64,000 bases of DNA from Diadophis punctatus similis (GCA_023053685.1 JALIGW010000001.1:161637547-161701546), one strand, 5' to 3'. Shown: positions 1 to 11,337, numbered from the stretch's first letter. Translations and numbers: made by a program. The notes: generated by a model not told the origin, from the sequence alone.

Positions 1-262
1 CCATTTGAATAACTTAGGTCTCCCCCATGTATGAATGATTATGCTTGTAATTTTTTAAATTTTAAATTTTTATATTTGTATATTTTTTTAATGTTTAATA
101 TCATTTTTTTTATAAAATGTATTTTCCATGTTGTAAGCCTCCTAGAGTCCTGCGGGAATTGGGTGGCCTACAAACAAACAAACAAACAAACAAACAAACA
201 AACAAACAAACAAACAAATAAATAAATAAATAAACAAACAAACAAACAAACAAACAAACAAA
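1..262 (+). repeat. LINE 3' tail with (CAAA)n/(AAAT)n
   Basis: The stretch around 125-170 resembles the 3' end shared by many squamate CR1/L2-type LINEs, and runs directly into a CAAA/AAAT simple repeat (171-262). Only the 3' end is visible and no coding part is seen. Family assignment rests on recollection of squamate LINE tails. Confidence 0.45.
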
Positions 263-593
263 CTCACCAGCACTCAAATTGCACTTAGAAGCCTAATACA
301 AGTAGTCCAGTGGGCTCACATGGGCATAATGAGGCACGCAAATCACTATTTATGCTGCCACATACTGGGCTGGCTATAATCTCTGAATGGTATGCAAGAC
401 TTCCAGATGTACAATAGATTACAGTAGTTCATTTGTAAAATGAATGATGCATGAGTGAGGGGTCTTCATCCAAGGATAACAGTCAATGACAATTGCATCA
501 TTCAGAATTTAGAATTTATGTATTAACTCCCAATTAAAACAAAATACAAAAAAGGAATCATCTTGATACACCATGTCTTTTTTGTTCTCCCAG

Positions 594-778
594 GTAAAGT
601 CCAGGAAGAAATTGCAAAAGAGATTGGGGTTTGTCAGCCACAGGCAACCCTCCGAGCAAAATTGCCTTACACCAATGCTGTAATTCATGAAGTTCAAAGG
701 TTTGCTGACATTGCTCCATCCAATTTGCCACATGCAACAACCATGGATGTAACTTTCAAAGGCTTCTTCATCCCCAAG
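594..778 (+). CDS. Gene A exon 7 (K-helix)
   Basis: A 185-nt exon between CAG at 591-593 and GT at 779. It enters in phase 1 and leaves in phase 0, as in gene B exon 7. It encodes [11 protein letters not shown], then [14 protein letters not shown] with the ExxR pair. By hand count it differs from gene B exon 7 at 26 of 185 positions, clustered in the segment after the QP pair. Confidence 0.88.
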
Positions 779-3568
779 GTGACCAATCTAAAATCATTGC
801 CTTGCATAAGATCTAATCTATCATGTACAGTGTGATGGAAGAATTGGTTCTTAATGGGCTAAATCAAGTTGATCTATAGAGCTATAAGGCCACAGAGCCT
901 GTTATCCCTTTAGAGAAACACTAATAGATGCATCTCTCAAAGTGCCAATGGCGGATGTTTATCTTATTTTATTTATTTATTTTATTTGGAGGGTCTTCTA
1001 TGCCGTCCTACTCCCTGAGGACTCCCTGTTTTCCTTTGGTATCTGGCATTCCCAAACTGCCCCCACCTCTTGATTTATGAGACATGCTTTCCTCTCTTGT
1101 TTTATTCTTTTATTTCTCCCTCATCTTAGTTTATTGTTTTATTTTCCCTCCTTGTCTACCTGCATATAAGTAAGCAGGAACTAACCTGAAATCCATTGTC
1201 TATGAGGACCATATTACATGATCTGTTGTGTATACATTAGTCTCCCTCACCTTTCTAAGATGTATATACTGTCTGTGAGTGCATCCCTTTGTCCTGTGGA
1301 GTCTCCCTCAATGTTCTGTGGAGGGAGTCTCCCCAGCACAGTATTGTTTAATAAAAACTGCACTGAGCCTTGATTATTTGTTTTTGGTCCTGCATTTTGA
1401 GTCCATAAGAGTAAGGTAAAATATTTCAGCATGATAAAATACAGCTTAAGAGATATTTAGAATTGGTTCAATGGATAATCTATTAATTTGCCTCAGGTTT
1501 TAATTTTTTGAACCTGTCCATTTCTCGTGCCCAGTAATTAATTCAGTATGCATCTTTGCAATACCATTTTTAAATCACAGGGTTTTTTAAAAAAATTGGA
1601 TGTTGCTCCAGGCCAAATATTTCTTCTCAATAAACAATTTACAAAACAACTATAATAATTTCTATAGCCATGCATTAAATAGATATATTCCTTTTCATAT
1701 GGCTTTTTTTATCCTTTCAATTTTTAGGGAACGTACATACTTCCATTGCTGACCTCTGTGCTCCATGATGAATCTCAGTGGGAGAAACCTCATGAATTCT
1801 ATCCTGAGCATTTTCTTGACTCTGAAGGAAAATTTGTGAAGAGGGATGCATTCATGCCTTTCTCTGCAGGTGAGATTCTCTGATGTCATAGATTATGTTC
1901 TTTAAAAGACAACCCTTGACGCCTTGTTTGAAAGGAAAACATTTGACAAAAGCTTGATATCATAGATCCTATTCTGACAGAGTTTAGGCCTAATGGACAA
2001 CATATGTGGCCAGGCTCATTCAGGACTAGTTGATTCCAAAGTCTGCCTAGGCAATCATCAACCCTGTGCATGAGTTATGCATCCCAGTCCAGGATGAATC
2101 TTGTCTTTCAGCCTTCATGGCTGATGGGGCCTTCAGATGGACACAGACTTTGGGTCTTTCTAGCTTGAACCCTTTATTAACTTTTCTTAAGCCTTAATTT
2201 TTATAGCAATGTTGCAGAGCATAAAATACAATAAATGAAAATAAAATACTATATAAAAAAGAGTGTTAGAGAAAAGGAAATTAAACCAGGGCAACAATTA
2301 AACCAGGAGTGTCAAACTCAAGGCCCTCAGGCAGGATCTTGCCCACGGGGCTGGCCTGGAAACACCAAAGGACTGGCCCGCAGTGCCTCTGCTAGCGTGT
2401 GTGCCCCCGTGCCCCATTTTTGCCACGACAGCTTCCTGCAGCACTCTGCTAGCATGCATGGCCCCCCTGTGCTCCATTTTCACTGGCAGAGGGCTGCAGG
2501 AGGCCATCCAAGCCGAAAACAGGCCATGGGGGGGGTGCATGGTCCCCCAGGCTCCATTTTCACTGGCAAAGGGGTACCGGAGGCTGTCCAGGCCAAAAAT
2601 GGGGCACGGGACACCATGTGTGGGCCCCCCGGGTTCCATTTTCAGTGGCAGAGGGCTGCAGGAGGCCATCCAGGCAAAAAACGGGGCACGGGGGCTGCAC
2701 GCAGTCCCCCCAGGCTCCATTTTCACTGCCAAAGGGGTACTGGAAGTTGTCCAGGCCAAAAATGGGGCACGGGACACCATGTGTGGGCCCCCCGGGTTCC
2801 ATTTTCACTGGCAGAGAGCTGCAGGAGGCCATCCAGGCCAGAAACAGGGCACTGGGGGGCTGCACGCAATCCCCCCCCGGGCTCTGTTTTTGCTGGCAGA
2901 GGGCTATCAAAGCAAACTAAAAACAAAACAAAAGGAGAAATGTTCCCCCTTTTGCATTTGAGCATGCAAGAAGGAACAGGAAAGGAGAAAGGGAAAGAAA
3001 AAGAAAAAGAAAAAAGAAAAAGAAAAAGAAGGGAAGATGGGAAGAGAGCAAAGAAGGAAAATGAGGAAAGAGGGAAAGGAGAAGAAAGGAAAATAAAGAG
3101 GGAAGAAAAAAGAAGAAAAGGAAGGAAGGAAGGAAGGAAGGAAGGAAGGAAGGAAGGAAGGAAGGAAGGAAGGAAGGAAGGAAGGAGATTATAATGAGAG
3201 TGAGGAAGGGTCTCGGGGAAGTCCTGCCTTAGCACTTGGCCACCACAGGTGCCCCTGACATGAGTCCCATGTCACCCCCACTATGGCCACACCCCCAGTC
3301 ATGCCCCCCCATACACCCGACCCTCTGAGGTCAAACACAATCCTGATGCGGCCCTCAATGAAATCAAGGTTAACACTAAGGTGACCAGACGTCCCGCTTT
3401 TGGCGGGACAGACACGCTTTTTAAGCGTGTGTCCCGCGTCCCGCATTCTTTCCAAAAAGTCACGCTTTTTTGGAAAGAATGCCGAAACAGCGGGACATCT
3501 GGTCACCTTACGAATCTTGGCTCTCCTGCTCCCCCTCCGCCAGCACTGGGCTGCTGGAGCGCTCACGA

Positions 3569-3622
<54 letters not shown>

Positions 3623-5674
3623 GCGTGCATGCAGCCTCTCCAGAGAACGAAGCGAGTAGTCCGGATCCGGAAGCCGCGCCTGCAGCCCCGACGGAGGTAG
3701 CGTGGCCGGTTGGTGCGTCCGGGGCGGAGCCGTACGATTCCCTCCTTCCTTCCCTCGCTCTCTCATTCTTCATCCAGCCGCACCGGCTCTTTCGTCTCCG
3801 GCCAAGAAAACGAGGGAGAGGATGTGGGCGCGGCGGCCCCAGCAATCGGGCATCCTAGAACCCTGGAGCGCTCGGTTGTTCCGCTGATGCGCTCCAAGGG
3901 CCAGGGGGCCGCACCAGGCCCGGCTCGAAACCACCGCAAGTGAGGAACGAGGAAGGCACAGGAGAACCGGAAACCTCCCGGACCATGAGACTCTGCATCT
4001 AGCCAGCCAGCCAGCCAGCCCAAGCCACTGCTGGCTCCCGAAGGGGAGGCGGGAGGCAAGGAAAGGCCTCCCGCCTCCCACCCACCCACCTGGACGCCGA
4101 CATTAGCGTTCTTTTGCCCTCTGCGCATGCGCAGCGTTCTGCGCATGCGCAGAGGGCAAAACTCAAATGGCGGCGTCCAGGCGGCCCCGCCCCCATCAAT
4201 GGTGTCCCGCTTAAAAAAAAAATATCTGGTCACTTTAGTTAACACTCCTGAATCAAACACTTTACATCATTTCTAAGTTCAGATGACAACAAAGCAAAAG
4301 GAACATCCCATTTTCTAGTGTTTTGAAACACGCTTGCAAGAATCTAATTCAGTCATTTGAGGTCCAAGTAGGTTCACCTACTGTCAGTAGTTTGGCCCCA
4401 ATTTCATTGTAAGCTGGGCATTAAAGGACAGAGTGAATAATGCTTTCCCCTTGACAGACCACATAGGGACATAGATGATATTCAACAGTGCTCTTATCAA
4501 ATCTCCTTTCAAGCTATGCCAAATGTATTGTCTGCAGACATTATGTCAGAGTGTTTGCAGCGTGACTACTATTAGGAGACAACCCAGGAGCAAAACTTAG
4601 CACACAGAGCCTTAGACATTTAACAATGGTTTATATATAAGATATATACAGAAATATATGTGGTAGGCAAATACCTGACAAGCAAACAATCTTCTTCTTA
4701 ACTCTACATGGAGAACACAGCAATGGATACCAGACACAGGGAGAGAATAAGAATACACGAGGAGAGAGAAAATATGCCCTCGCCTGGCTGTTTTATATAA
4801 ACACCTCTTAAGTGATAAAGACCTTTGTGGACCCCTTCATAGTCTACAACCAGCAATACCAATGCTGATTCATCTTCATTGCATCAGTCTTGCAGTTGCA
4901 TCAGCTTTACAGCTGGTCAGGTCTTAAATCTCAATACCTTAACACATTAGGATAATGTGTAAAAGAGTTTTCCAATGGGACACTTAGAATATTCATAAGG
5001 TTCTGGGAGAGGCTCCAGAGTTTTTACAGTAATGGTACCAGGATGAGAAAAAAAGGATGAGTGTACCACAATGAAATCTTCATTCGCATCCTTTTCAAGA
5101 AGCCTTTCTCTAATGTTTTCTCGGTCCAAGAAATAAATTATTTCCAAAGAGAAGAGAATTAGATGAGCAAAAGGAATGCCCTCATAAAGAACTAATGAAA
5201 TGTGATGCCAAGATACTTAAAAGAGGGGCATTGCTCCATTTGTTGTGATTAATTTTCCATCTTTTTTTGACATTATTTTCACATTCAGAACATCTGCTGT
5301 CATCTAGTACTCAGAATCCATCTCTATTCCATTACTGCATTTTAACTTCTTTCCATCTCTATGATCTATCATTGCTTTTCTGTGTGCTGATCTCTCCATG
5401 GCCATAGGACACTGGGAAAACATGTGAAATAATTTTTTTAAAAAAAACAATAAACACTCATTGTTTTTGCCATCTATGCTTTCTTCTAGGTCGAAGAATA
5501 TGTGCAGGTGAGAACCTGGCCAAAATGGAGCTCTTCCTCTTCTTTACCAGCTTCCTGCAAAGATTTACCTTCCATCCACCCCCAGGAACATCTAAAGATG
5601 ACTTGGACCTCACCCCCATTTTTGGACTTTCCTTCTCTCCCATGCCTTTCAAGACCTGTGCTATGTTGCGTTGA
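594..5674 (+). CDS. CYP2K-like: Gene A: CYP2K-like cytochrome P450, 3' part (exons 7-9)
   Basis: This is the C-terminal third of a family 2 cytochrome P450, join(594..778, 1728..1869, 5490..5674); the first six exons would lie upstream of the window. Seen directly: the K-helix ExxR (HEVQRF) in exon 7, a PEHF segment in exon 8, and the haem-thiolate loop FSAGRRICAG formed across exons 8 and 9, followed by a TGA stop. Exon lengths (185, 142, 185) and phases match gene B downstream. The family binds haem through the Cys of this loop and oxidises lipophilic substrates at the ER membrane. The string [13 protein letters not shown] in exon 8 and the C-terminus are most like the CYP2K group. In exon 7 the usual QPRTEDR-type segment reads QPQATLR, so this gene may be divergent or decaying. 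Introns hold hAT elements and a solo LTR. Whether the whole gene is functional cannot be judged here. Confidence 0.88.
779..1727 (+). other. Gene A intron 7
   Basis: Intron with no coding signal. Around 1240-1437 an AATAAA (1350) is followed by T/G-rich sequence, reminiscent of the R-U5 part of an LTR, but I found no matching TG/CA ends or target duplication. The rest is unremarkable AT-rich DNA. Confidence 0.5.
1728..1869 (+). CDS. Gene A exon 8
   Basis: A 142-nt exon, the standard CYP2 exon-8 length, between TTTTTAG and GTGAGA. It encodes [16 protein letters not shown] onward to the FSA of the haem loop and leaves in phase 1. The last ~105 nt are identical to gene B exon 8, whereas both flanking introns have diverged. 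Confidence 0.93.
2390..2905 (+). repeat. ~82-bp minisatellite with dimeric order
   Basis: The start CTCCATTTT (or a variant) recurs at 2472, 2552, 2634, 2715, 2798 and 2882, spacing 80-84 bp. Alternate units are more alike (GGGCTGCAGGAGGCCATCC versus GGGGTACYGGARG types), so the array has a ~165-bp two-unit period. Long open frames here on both strands are by-products of GC-rich repetition. Confidence 0.85.
2930..3187 (+). repeat. Purine-rich tract ending in (GGAA)n
   Basis: A/G-only mixed tract from about 2965, ending in an uninterrupted GGAA array from 3120 to 3184. Simple repeat inside the outer hAT element. Confidence 0.95.
3377..4237. mobile_element. hAT-type element (TAAGGTGACCAG termini), nested
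   Basis: Ends TAAGGTGACCAG (3377) and CTGGTCACTTTA (4237) are flanked by a perfect 8-bp duplication GTTAACAC (3369-3376 and 4238-4245). It sits in the right terminal repeat of the 2304-4250 element. An extra inverted copy of the terminus (CTGGTCACCTTA) lies inside at 3499-3510, closing a ~134-bp hairpin at the left end. The body holds a (CA)n run and a CpG-rich palindrome with two TGCGCATGCGCA motifs. No transposase. Confidence 0.85.
3571..3621 (+). repeat. (CA)n microsatellite
   Basis: About 25 CA units inside the nested hAT element. Confidence 0.97.
4544..4944. mobile_element. Solo LTR (401 bp) with 5-bp target duplication
   Basis: Starts TGTCAGAG and ends CCTTAACA (TG...CA), flanked on both sides by CATTA (4539-4543 and 4945-4949), the 5-bp duplication typical of LTR integration. 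TTTATATAAA at about 4793-4802 could be a TATA box but is palindromic, so strand is not assigned. No internal coding region, consistent with LTR-LTR recombination. It lies in intron 8 of gene A. Confidence 0.72.
4950..5489 (+). other. End of gene A intron 8
   Basis: No repeat or gene recognised. The last ~70 bp before the TTCTTCTAG acceptor resemble the matching part of gene B intron 8 (CAATAAAC followed by TTTTTGCCAT), so this part is shared ancestry, not inserted. Confidence 0.5.
5490..5674 (+). CDS. Gene A exon 9 (haem loop and C-terminus)
   Basis: Starts in phase 1 after TTCTAG and supplies [19 protein letters not shown], including the haem-ligand Cys; ends at TGA 5672-5674. By hand count it differs from gene B exon 9 at 33 of 185 positions, far more than exon 8 does. 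Confidence 0.9.
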
Positions 5675-7943
5675 TCTGACAGGGAAAAAAATATAACAAG
5701 TTGTTTTTTTATGCTTTGAAATTGCTTTTTTTTTTTGACAGAGAGGCAATATCTAACAATCTGATGCTATATGGTCTAGTTTTTAGATGTTGTTTAAAGG
5801 CTAAATTGTATAAAAGAAAAGAAAAGTAATGTATTAAAATGACTTTTCTCATAATCACAGCAAGTATAAACTGTATTAGTAACATATAATCTTCTCTTAA
5901 AATACAACAAATGCTCTCCCATATCTTATCTCTTATCTATAAGCAAATCCTTAAAAATTTGTCATTCAGTTCTCGCCAGCAACATTCCTTTATGAGTTAC
6001 CAGAAACACAAAAACATCTATTTAACCTTGATTAAATAAACCAACTTGTTATTCTCTTGGCGGCACTAACCCTTAGGTTCATTTCTAAAATGTTTTGTTC
6101 TCTCCTTGGATTAAGAAGGGGGCTGTTGAAGTTCTAAGAGAATGTATGGAATGGGGAGAGAAAGAAGCAAACAGGGTACCCAGAACAAACACAAACTATG
6201 TAAAGATAAAAAGTGTTTCAGGAGCTGAAGCTTTATACACTGTTAAGAAGATGACAAAGATCAAATTATATAGCAGAATTTCAACAGCAAGCTACATTTG
6301 CCCAAAGAAACATTTATCAGAAGACTGACCATGAGGAAAGAATACAAAATAGACCTATTTGATCAGGGGTAAACAAAAAGTACTTTAATAAAAGATTGAA
6401 AACCCTTTATGGACTTTTTGCTGAAATCAAATAAACTGTTATTTTTTATTTTGTTAATTAAAAGGTGTTGACAGGGGAAATATGTATGAAATGTTAAAGG
6501 AGGGGAAGACAATAAGCTTGTTTGGAACTGCTATATAGAGGATTGGAATTTGCTTGTTTTTGCTAATATCTTTTTGTCTTTCCTGCACTTTTTCTTTCAT
6601 ATTTTTAATTTTGTTTAACTTTCTGTTTTGTATTTTCTCAAAAGGCGGTCTCTCAGATACCTAGGATCTATGCCACATAAGGTTTATAGGTCACAACCAG
6701 CCCCTTAAATCACATGCTGGTAACCAGTTCTACTGGTGGACAAAAGGTGTCACATAGGCATATGAAGGCATGTCCGACACTGCCTACATTGCCACATTCT
6801 GAATTAGTTAATGGTTTCAAGTTGCTTTCAAGAGCAACTGCTTGCAAAACGTATTGCATGGGATGACTAGGGCAAGAATGGTATCAAATTTTTTTCATTG
6901 ATGCAAAGTACCTACAAAAAACCAAATAGCTAAGATTTGTAAATGGACTTTTATGACCAAAATGTATTAAGAAAAAGAAAAGAAGATGGTCCCTTCTATA
7001 CACTTTCTTGGAATACTGTTCTTCCTAGCATTTTTCCTGCAGTGAAGGAAGGGTGGGAGGAGGGAAAGGGAGGGAGGGAGGGAGGGAGGGAGGGAGGGAG
7101 GAAGGAAGGAAGGAAGGAAGGAAGGAAGGAAGGAAGGAAGGAAGGAAGGAAGGAAGGAAGGAAGGAAGGAAGGACATGTTTTTCCTTAGTATGTATGATA
7201 GAGGGAACAAAAGAACCCAATTGCAGCCGTGTACAGAAATGTGCATACAGTACATAACCTCTACTTTTGTGCCAACCCTATGCAAATGCCAAGGGAGATG
7301 TCAATTTAGATGAGGAGTTTTAACTGCCTGGCAGTTCTTATTAATAGTACATATTTCAGCCCCCCCCCCATACAAATAGGCCTTCAGTGCCACAAGAAGA
7401 GAGAAAGTATGTCACAGAAATCTTTGTGGCCCAAATAAAAGATCATGCAGAAAACATAAAATATTCCTCTTTTCCTACCCAGAGAGACGTGAAAAATCTT
7501 TATCATTATCATGTGAAAACATTGGCTAAATAATTGTCTAAATAATGAGTCAAGAAGAAAGATTTCTGTTCTTCTTTGGGTCTGATATTGATTCTATTTG
7601 CAGAATTCCTTAACTGAACAGTGAAACATTTACCATGAAGGCTCTATAAAATATTATTACCATCTGTCCTAAAAATTGGATTGTTGCAAAATTCAAATAA
7701 GTTTAAACTTGTTTGCAAAGGTTTTGCAGATCTCACCCATATATAGGCAAATTCAGGTCAAATTAATGGGGAGGAGAGAGAAAACAAGGGAAAAGAGTGA
7801 GATCCCCTCTTATACAGGGCATGATGATTCAATAGAAAGATTAGATGGGCTACGCCTAATTCAATGCTTTGAAATACATGTTTGTATCACTTCAGTTTGC
7901 AAATTCATTATAATTCTTACTGAAAACTGATTACTAAAAGGAA
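5675..7943 (+). other. Intergenic DNA between gene A and the broken copy
   Basis: Possible poly(A) signals ATTAAA (5833) and AATAAA (6036) follow gene A, but none is decisive. 6060-7040 holds short open frames with no recognisable product. From about 7420 to 7943 the DNA is alignable by eye to 17340-17827 upstream of gene B exon 1, so it is the duplicated upstream region of the broken copy. Confidence 0.5.
7064..7173 (+). repeat. (GGGA)n/(GGAA)n microsatellite
   Basis: GGGA units change to GGAA units at about 7101 and continue to 7173. Confidence 0.97.
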
Positions 7944-8259
7944 ATGGATTGGGCTGCAGCAATTTTAATTTTATTACTATTTCTTTTTGCAATTATGCTT
8001 CTTTTGAAAAGGGCAGTTGCTGGATGTCTATGGAGATTCTTAGTCATCCAGGTCATGGTTGTCCCAAAGGTGCTTTTTCAAGAGGCAACTGGACTTTTTG
8101 GTAAAGTTAACCAGAAAGTTAACAGTTGCCTTTTGAAAAAGCACCTTTGGGTTGGAAGTTCCTGGAATAACAGCTCCCACAATGTCCTTCCAGACTACAT
8201 CCATTTTGGGAAATCTACACATGATGGATCTGAAGAAGGCTTAAAGAACAATGATAGAG
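7944..8259 (+). pseudogene. Broken CYP2K-like exon 1
   Basis: Starts with ATG in the same context as gene B exon 1 (AAAGGAAATGG) and encodes an N-terminal membrane anchor (MDWAAAILILLLFLFAIMLL). The following hinge is destroyed: a ~132-bp hairpin sequence (8025-8156) lies between AGTTGCTGGA and AGTTCCTGGA. After it come CATTTTGGGAAATCTACAC and ATGATAGAG|GTAAAT, matching the end of gene B exon 1 and its splice donor. The PPGP hinge is absent, so although the frame stays open past the donor to a stop at about 8283 it cannot give a normal P450. No exon 2 partner is found downstream. The ~500 bp upstream are also duplicated, so the duplication took in the promoter region. Confidence 0.85.
8025..8156. 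mobile_element. Hairpin MITE inside exon-1 relic
   Basis: CCCAAAGGTGCTTTTTCAAG (8063 on) is inverted at 8124-8151 with GAAAAAGCACCTTTGGG, giving a stem of about 29 bp around a ~30-bp loop. Imperfect flanking repeats AGTTGCTGGA (8015-8024) and AGTTCCTGGA (8157-8166) look like a target duplication. Confidence 0.65.
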
Positions 8260-8514
8260 GTAAATTAAGTGTAATTGGTGATTAAGAAGGATGAATATTC
8301 TGTGCCAAAATTGGTTGAGATGAGACAATATGTTAGTAACTTGGTCAGGAAAGTCTCATGTGTTCCTTGATGGTTTTTCAATATGTATGGACATATTTAA
8401 AAAGTGAGATTTACCCCATATCTAAATATATCCTTCTTGAGCAGGGGGTCAGACTAGAAAACCCTCAAGATCCCTTCCAATTCTGTTATCCTATTACATT
8501 TACAGTATATGTAT

Positions 8515-8781
8515 CAGAGGTGGGTTTCAGCAGGTTCTGACCAGTTCTGGAGAACCGGTAGTGGAAATTTTGAGTAGTTCGGAGAACCGGTAAATACCAC
8601 CTCTGACTGCCCCTGCCCCCATCTATTCTCTGCCTCCCGAGTCCCAGCTGATTGGCAGGAAATGGGGATTTTGCAGTAACCTTCCCCTGCCACGCCCACC
8701 AAGCCACACCCACCAAGCCACACCATGCCCACCAAGCCATGCCCACAGAACCGGTAGTAAAAGAAATTAATCCCACCACTG
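8515..8781. mobile_element. hAT MITE (CAGAGGTGGGTT family)
   Basis: Ends CAGAGGTGGGTTT and AATCCCACCACTG, flanked by ATATGTAT (8507-8514) and ATATGTGT (8782-8789), 7 of 8 matching. It contains the family's CCACACCCACCAAGCC and ACCGGTAGTAAAAG segments. Non-autonomous, 267 bp. Confidence 0.82.
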
Positions 8782-9025
<244 letters not shown>

Positions 9026-9627
9026 TGGAAGCATTATGTCCAGAAAATCTTTTTTGCTAATGCATATAAAATTTTATAACTGTTCATGCAGGTTTGCAGA
9101 GCTGGTTCAAAATCCTAATAAGTCTATGTGGAAATATAAATGCTGTTAAGCTGATTGACTTTATATATGTGTTTAGAGACACTCCTATATTAAAGCAATT
9201 TCTGTAGGGAGCAACATTCTATACAAGGTTTGTTTACAGCTCTTTAAAGAAGCGGAGTAGACTAATTTTCCTGATTTTCAGATTCATTTATGACACTATG
9301 TTTTAATTTCTTTCCTTAAGGAATTCCCATGATTGCCTTCATAAATTACAAGAGGCACAATAGGAAAGTTTCTGTGTGATGCTTTCAACAACCGGGCAGA
9401 GTCTTTTACAACTGAAATTCAACTGTACGTCGGGCACTAAAGGCTGCAAGGCAGCTTTGCAAAATGCTGGAATATAATTATACCTCTTGTGCAGGTTTCA
9501 TCTTCCTACAGAGTCTTACATAATTGAGCCCTGTATGACAATGTTTATGAGAAACATTGAGGTCACTTGGTGACTTGGTGATATTGGAATTATGTATGGA
9601 GTTCTCCATATTTTTCTCCTCATATAG

Positions 9628-10013
9628 CAGTGGTCCTCAATCTACAACCACAATTAAGCCTAAAATTTCTGTTGCTAAGTGAAACATTTGTTAAGTGAGT
9701 TTTGCCCCCTTTTATCACCTTTCTTGACCCAGCTGGTAAGTGAATCATTGCAGTTGTTAAGTTAGTAACATGGTTGCATCTGGCTTCCCCATTGACTTTG
9801 CTTGTCAGAAGGTCGCAAAAGCTGATCACATGACCCTGGGACACTGCAACCGTCATAAATATGAACCAATTGCCAAGCATTTGAATTTTGATCATGTGAC
9901 CAAGGGGATGCTGCTGGTCATAATGTGAAAAACTATTATAAGTGACTTTTTTCCAGTGCCATTGTAACTTTGAACAGTCACAAAATGAACTGCTGTAAGT
10001 CAAGGACTACCTG
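9628..10013. mobile_element. MITE with CAGGTAGTCCTTGACTTAC termini
   Basis: The left end (CAGTGGTCCTCAATCTACAA) and right end (TAAGTCAAGGACTACCTG) are imperfect inverted repeats. The interior carries repeated phrases such as GTTAAGTGA and GATCATGTGACC. Terminus style resembles pogo/Tigger-type elements (inference). Fragments of the same family lie near 20960, 29405, 30493, 33086 and 60758. Confidence 0.65.
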
Positions 10014-10750
10014 TATATAGTTATCCTTTTTTGTGTGCAATGTTTTTGCCAGTTTTTCTTCCTTGAAACTTAATATTTGGTCCAATCTTTATGGAAGCTG
10101 ATAATTTGCAGAGCCTGTTCTTAGTCTTCACAGCAAGTGGCTGGTCTATATAAAGAAGCATAGGCTGTTTTCTTCCCAAAGCCCCATTTAGATCACCTCT
10201 GGCAAGAGGCACCTGGGTTTTTTTTTTGTTTGGTTGATTGTATGTTTGTTTTTCATATTTGAACTGCTGACCTCCCACGAGGAAGGACTCTAGGCAGTGT
10301 ACAATAAAATTTTTGATTATAAACAGCATATAAAAATTAAGAATTTAGGAAATTTAGAATTTAAAAGGAGGCAAGGATGATTAAAATATTTTAAAAATAG
10401 TTAAAAGTCAAAGGGAAAACTCTCAGGGTGCCAACGGGTTTTACATATTTGACTGCATTACTCCCTCATCATAAGCCTCATTTGTTTATCTTTTCTTAGC
10501 TGTCAGTTTTAATTAACTTTCAGATCTTATTAATCAGTTGCTCAGGGCATAGCCACTGGTTTTTCAGTTCTCTTGGAAAGAGATCAGTAAATGTTTGGTG
10601 TAAACATCATATAAAAACGAACTACTTTCCACAACTTTGTTTGTAATAATCTAACAATTCTGGAAATAACTTCAAAAGAGATTTATGCACTATAATGGTG
10701 GAAGTTTGCTGATACAAACAGATCTTAAAGTTGACTTCTTGTCTTTACCT

Positions 10751-10896
10751 GATTTCATTTTTGCTCATGGTGAGAACTGGAAAGTGATGTGATAATTCAC
10801 ATTATCCACATTATGGGACTATGGAATAGGCAAGAGGACTATTGAAGACAAAACTATTGAAGAGTGCACTGTCTTGATAAAAACATTTAAGACCTT
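10751..10896 (+). pseudogene. CYP2K-like exon 3 relic
   Basis: Aligns with gene B exon 3 (26377-26526): shared runs include TTTTTGCTCATGGTGAGAAC and GAAGAGTGCA(C/G)TGTCTTGATA. The AG acceptor is lost (CTGATTTC replaces CTGCAGGTG), the C-helix WRQMR codons are changed, and in-frame stops and indels are present. Intron sequence on both sides is also homologous to gene B, including the site where gene B carries a hAT insertion. It belongs with the exon-1 relic at 7944; exon 2 and exons 4-9 are missing. Confidence 0.85.
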
Positions 10897-11107
10897 TGTA
10901 AGTGAGCTGTCATTTCTTCCTAATGTTCTACTGGATATCTTTCAGGACAAATGTAGAATGTGAAATAACTTTAACAGATTATTTCAAATGAATACAGAGT
11001 GCTTTTGGAATAGCTTCTCTTCTTAAATTCATCAATTTTCTTAAATTCTTAAATTCATCAATTTTTTTCCTGCAATGCTGTCCACTATATACTAAACAGC
11101 ATCTTTC

Positions 11108-11337
11108 CTGATTTATTTATTTATATTCTGCCTTTCATATTTTTACAAACAACTCAACATATAAAATACACCTTCCACCTATTTTTCCCTCAACAACAGC
11201 CCTGTGAAATGAGTTGGGCTGAGAAAGAGTGACTGGCTCAAGGTCAGGTAGTTGGCTTTGATGGTTAAGACAGGACTTGAACTCATGGTCTCCTGCTTTC
11301 TAGTCTAGTGCCTAAACCACTAAACCAAATTGGCTCA
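11108..11337 (-). mobile_element. tRNA-derived SINE
   Basis: On the minus strand TGGTTTAGTGGTTTAGG (box A) is followed ~30 bp later by GAGTTCAAGTCC (box B), the internal Pol III promoter of a tRNA-derived SINE. The body ends in a TTTATTTATT tail on the plus strand. A similar element lies at 44775-45043. Sauria-type family is an inference. Confidence 0.65.

Larger units (their letters stand above)
2304..4250. mobile_element. hAT-type element, termini CAGGAGTGTCAAAC / AACACTCCTG
   Basis: The left end at 2304 reads CAGGAGTGTCAAACTC and the right end at 4250 reads AACACTCCTG. The flanking 8-mers AATTAAAC (2296-2303) and AATCAAAC (4251-4258) match at 7 of 8 positions, the target-duplication length of hAT elements. 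Its body holds an ~82-bp minisatellite and a GGAA repeat, and its right end is split by a second hAT element at 3377-4237. No transposase frame is seen, so it is non-autonomous. It lies in intron 8 of gene A. Confidence 0.75.

Noticed and set aside
1240..1437. LTR-like segment with AATAAA
   Set aside because: No TG/CA ends with a target duplication could be found; kept only as a note on the intron.
2235..3194. 319-codon open frame and its overlapping minus-strand frames
   Set aside because: They fall wholly in a minisatellite and a GGAA array inside a hAT element; frames are open on both strands at once, a composition effect.
7944..8285. Functional small membrane protein from the open exon-1 relic
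   Set aside because: The open frame beyond the anchor comes from an inserted hairpin; homology and the retained splice donor show it is a broken P450 exon.
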